NCBI GenBank assembly: GCA_902362435.1
Contig: CABIWW010000021.1
Span: forward strand, 1-24,207
Direction: 5' to 3'
Source: Eubacteriaceae bacterium
GTDB taxonomy: Bacteria > Bacillota > Clostridia > Peptostreptococcales > Anaerovoracaceae
DNA length: 24,207 nt
Shown: positions 24,122 through 24,207 of the stretch, piece after piece
How positions within the stretch are numbered: position 1 is the first letter of the stretch
Layout of the letters: the number at the start of each line of letters is the position of its first letter
Translations under genes and position numbers: made by a program
The notes under the pieces: model-generated
What the model was told of the DNA's origin: nothing
Databases searched by the model: none
Seen by the model: the letters and a program-made list of their open reading frames with translations, nothing else

Positions 24122-24207
24122 TGAGGTGCACCCATAAAAGTAGAGTATCAAACCTCGTTTTTCCCCTGCCTGTAGAACTCGTCAGGAGTTAAATATCCGA
24201 ATGTTTC
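24122..24207 (-). mobile_element. IS3-family element, end fragment running off the window
   Basis: The end TGAGGTGCACCC looks like a terminal repeat of an IS3-type element (5'-TG start), followed after about 15 bases by the end of a transposase gene. The other end lies outside the window, so inverted repeats and a target duplication cannot be checked. Confidence 0.55.
24148..24207 (-). CDS. IS3-family transposase, last 19 codons (partial)
   Basis: The minus strand reads ETFGYLTPDEFYRQGKNEV then TGA. GYLTPDEFY corresponds to the conserved C-terminal GYxTPxEVY segment after the DDE domain of IS3 OrfB proteins. The gene continues beyond the right edge, so its integrity is unknown. Its transcription would point toward the operator and promoter of unit C. 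Confidence 0.6.
   Translation of the reverse strand, partial: ETFGYLTPDEFYRQGKNEV

Overview
This window looks like chromosomal DNA of an anaerobic, low-to-moderate GC Clostridia-type Firmicute, probably gut-associated. The basis is strong GGAGG ribosome sites, some GTG/TTG starts, an oxygen-sensitive [4Fe-4S] flavin enoate reductase of BaiCD/FadH type, corrinoid methyl-transfer genes, and IS110, IS66 and IS3 family elements. Species cannot be fixed from the sequence alone. Every non-transposon gene lies on the minus strand. I saw no rRNA, tRNA or CRISPR array.

There are three transcription units, each with a promoter of nearly identical design. Unit A (9390 down to 123) runs: M28 metallopeptidase, MFS transporter, FAD reductase of the fumarate-reductase type, C45 (NTN-hydrolase) acyltransferase/amidohydrolase, second M28 peptidase with a PA domain, saccharopine-dehydrogenase-like protein. 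Unit B (19774 down to about 11476) runs: OFA-type MFS transporter, then a corrinoid methyl-transfer module (URO-D-family methyltransferase, corrinoid activase, corrinoid protein, second URO-D-family protein). An AraC-family regulator with its own promoter follows (11268 to 9631). Unit C (23876 down to 20190) runs: BaiCD-like flavin reductase, then a second C45 enzyme paralogous to the one in unit A.

All three units have a -35 box, 17-bp spacer and -10 box followed by GAATGA or a close variant. Upstream lie copies of CTAATTGTACATA, paired at exactly 22 bp (one half is degenerate in unit C). The -35-to-operator distance is the same in A and C and one helical turn shorter in B. This looks like a single regulon, and the AraC-family protein inside the locus is the obvious candidate regulator. 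My inference is an inducible system that imports a compound with amide and C=C bonds, hydrolyses, reduces and perhaps demethylates it, and processes the amino-acid part. I do not recognise the locus as a described pathway.

The methyl-transfer module is decaying. An IS66 remnant with intact ends and a perfect 8-bp target duplication sits at the stop codon of the OFA transporter. The next gene has a single-base frameshift. An IS110 remnant joins the apparently truncated 3' end of the activase gene to a corrinoid gene that has lost its 5' part. The hydrolase/reductase units A and C look intact. A further IS3-type transposase fragment runs off the right edge.
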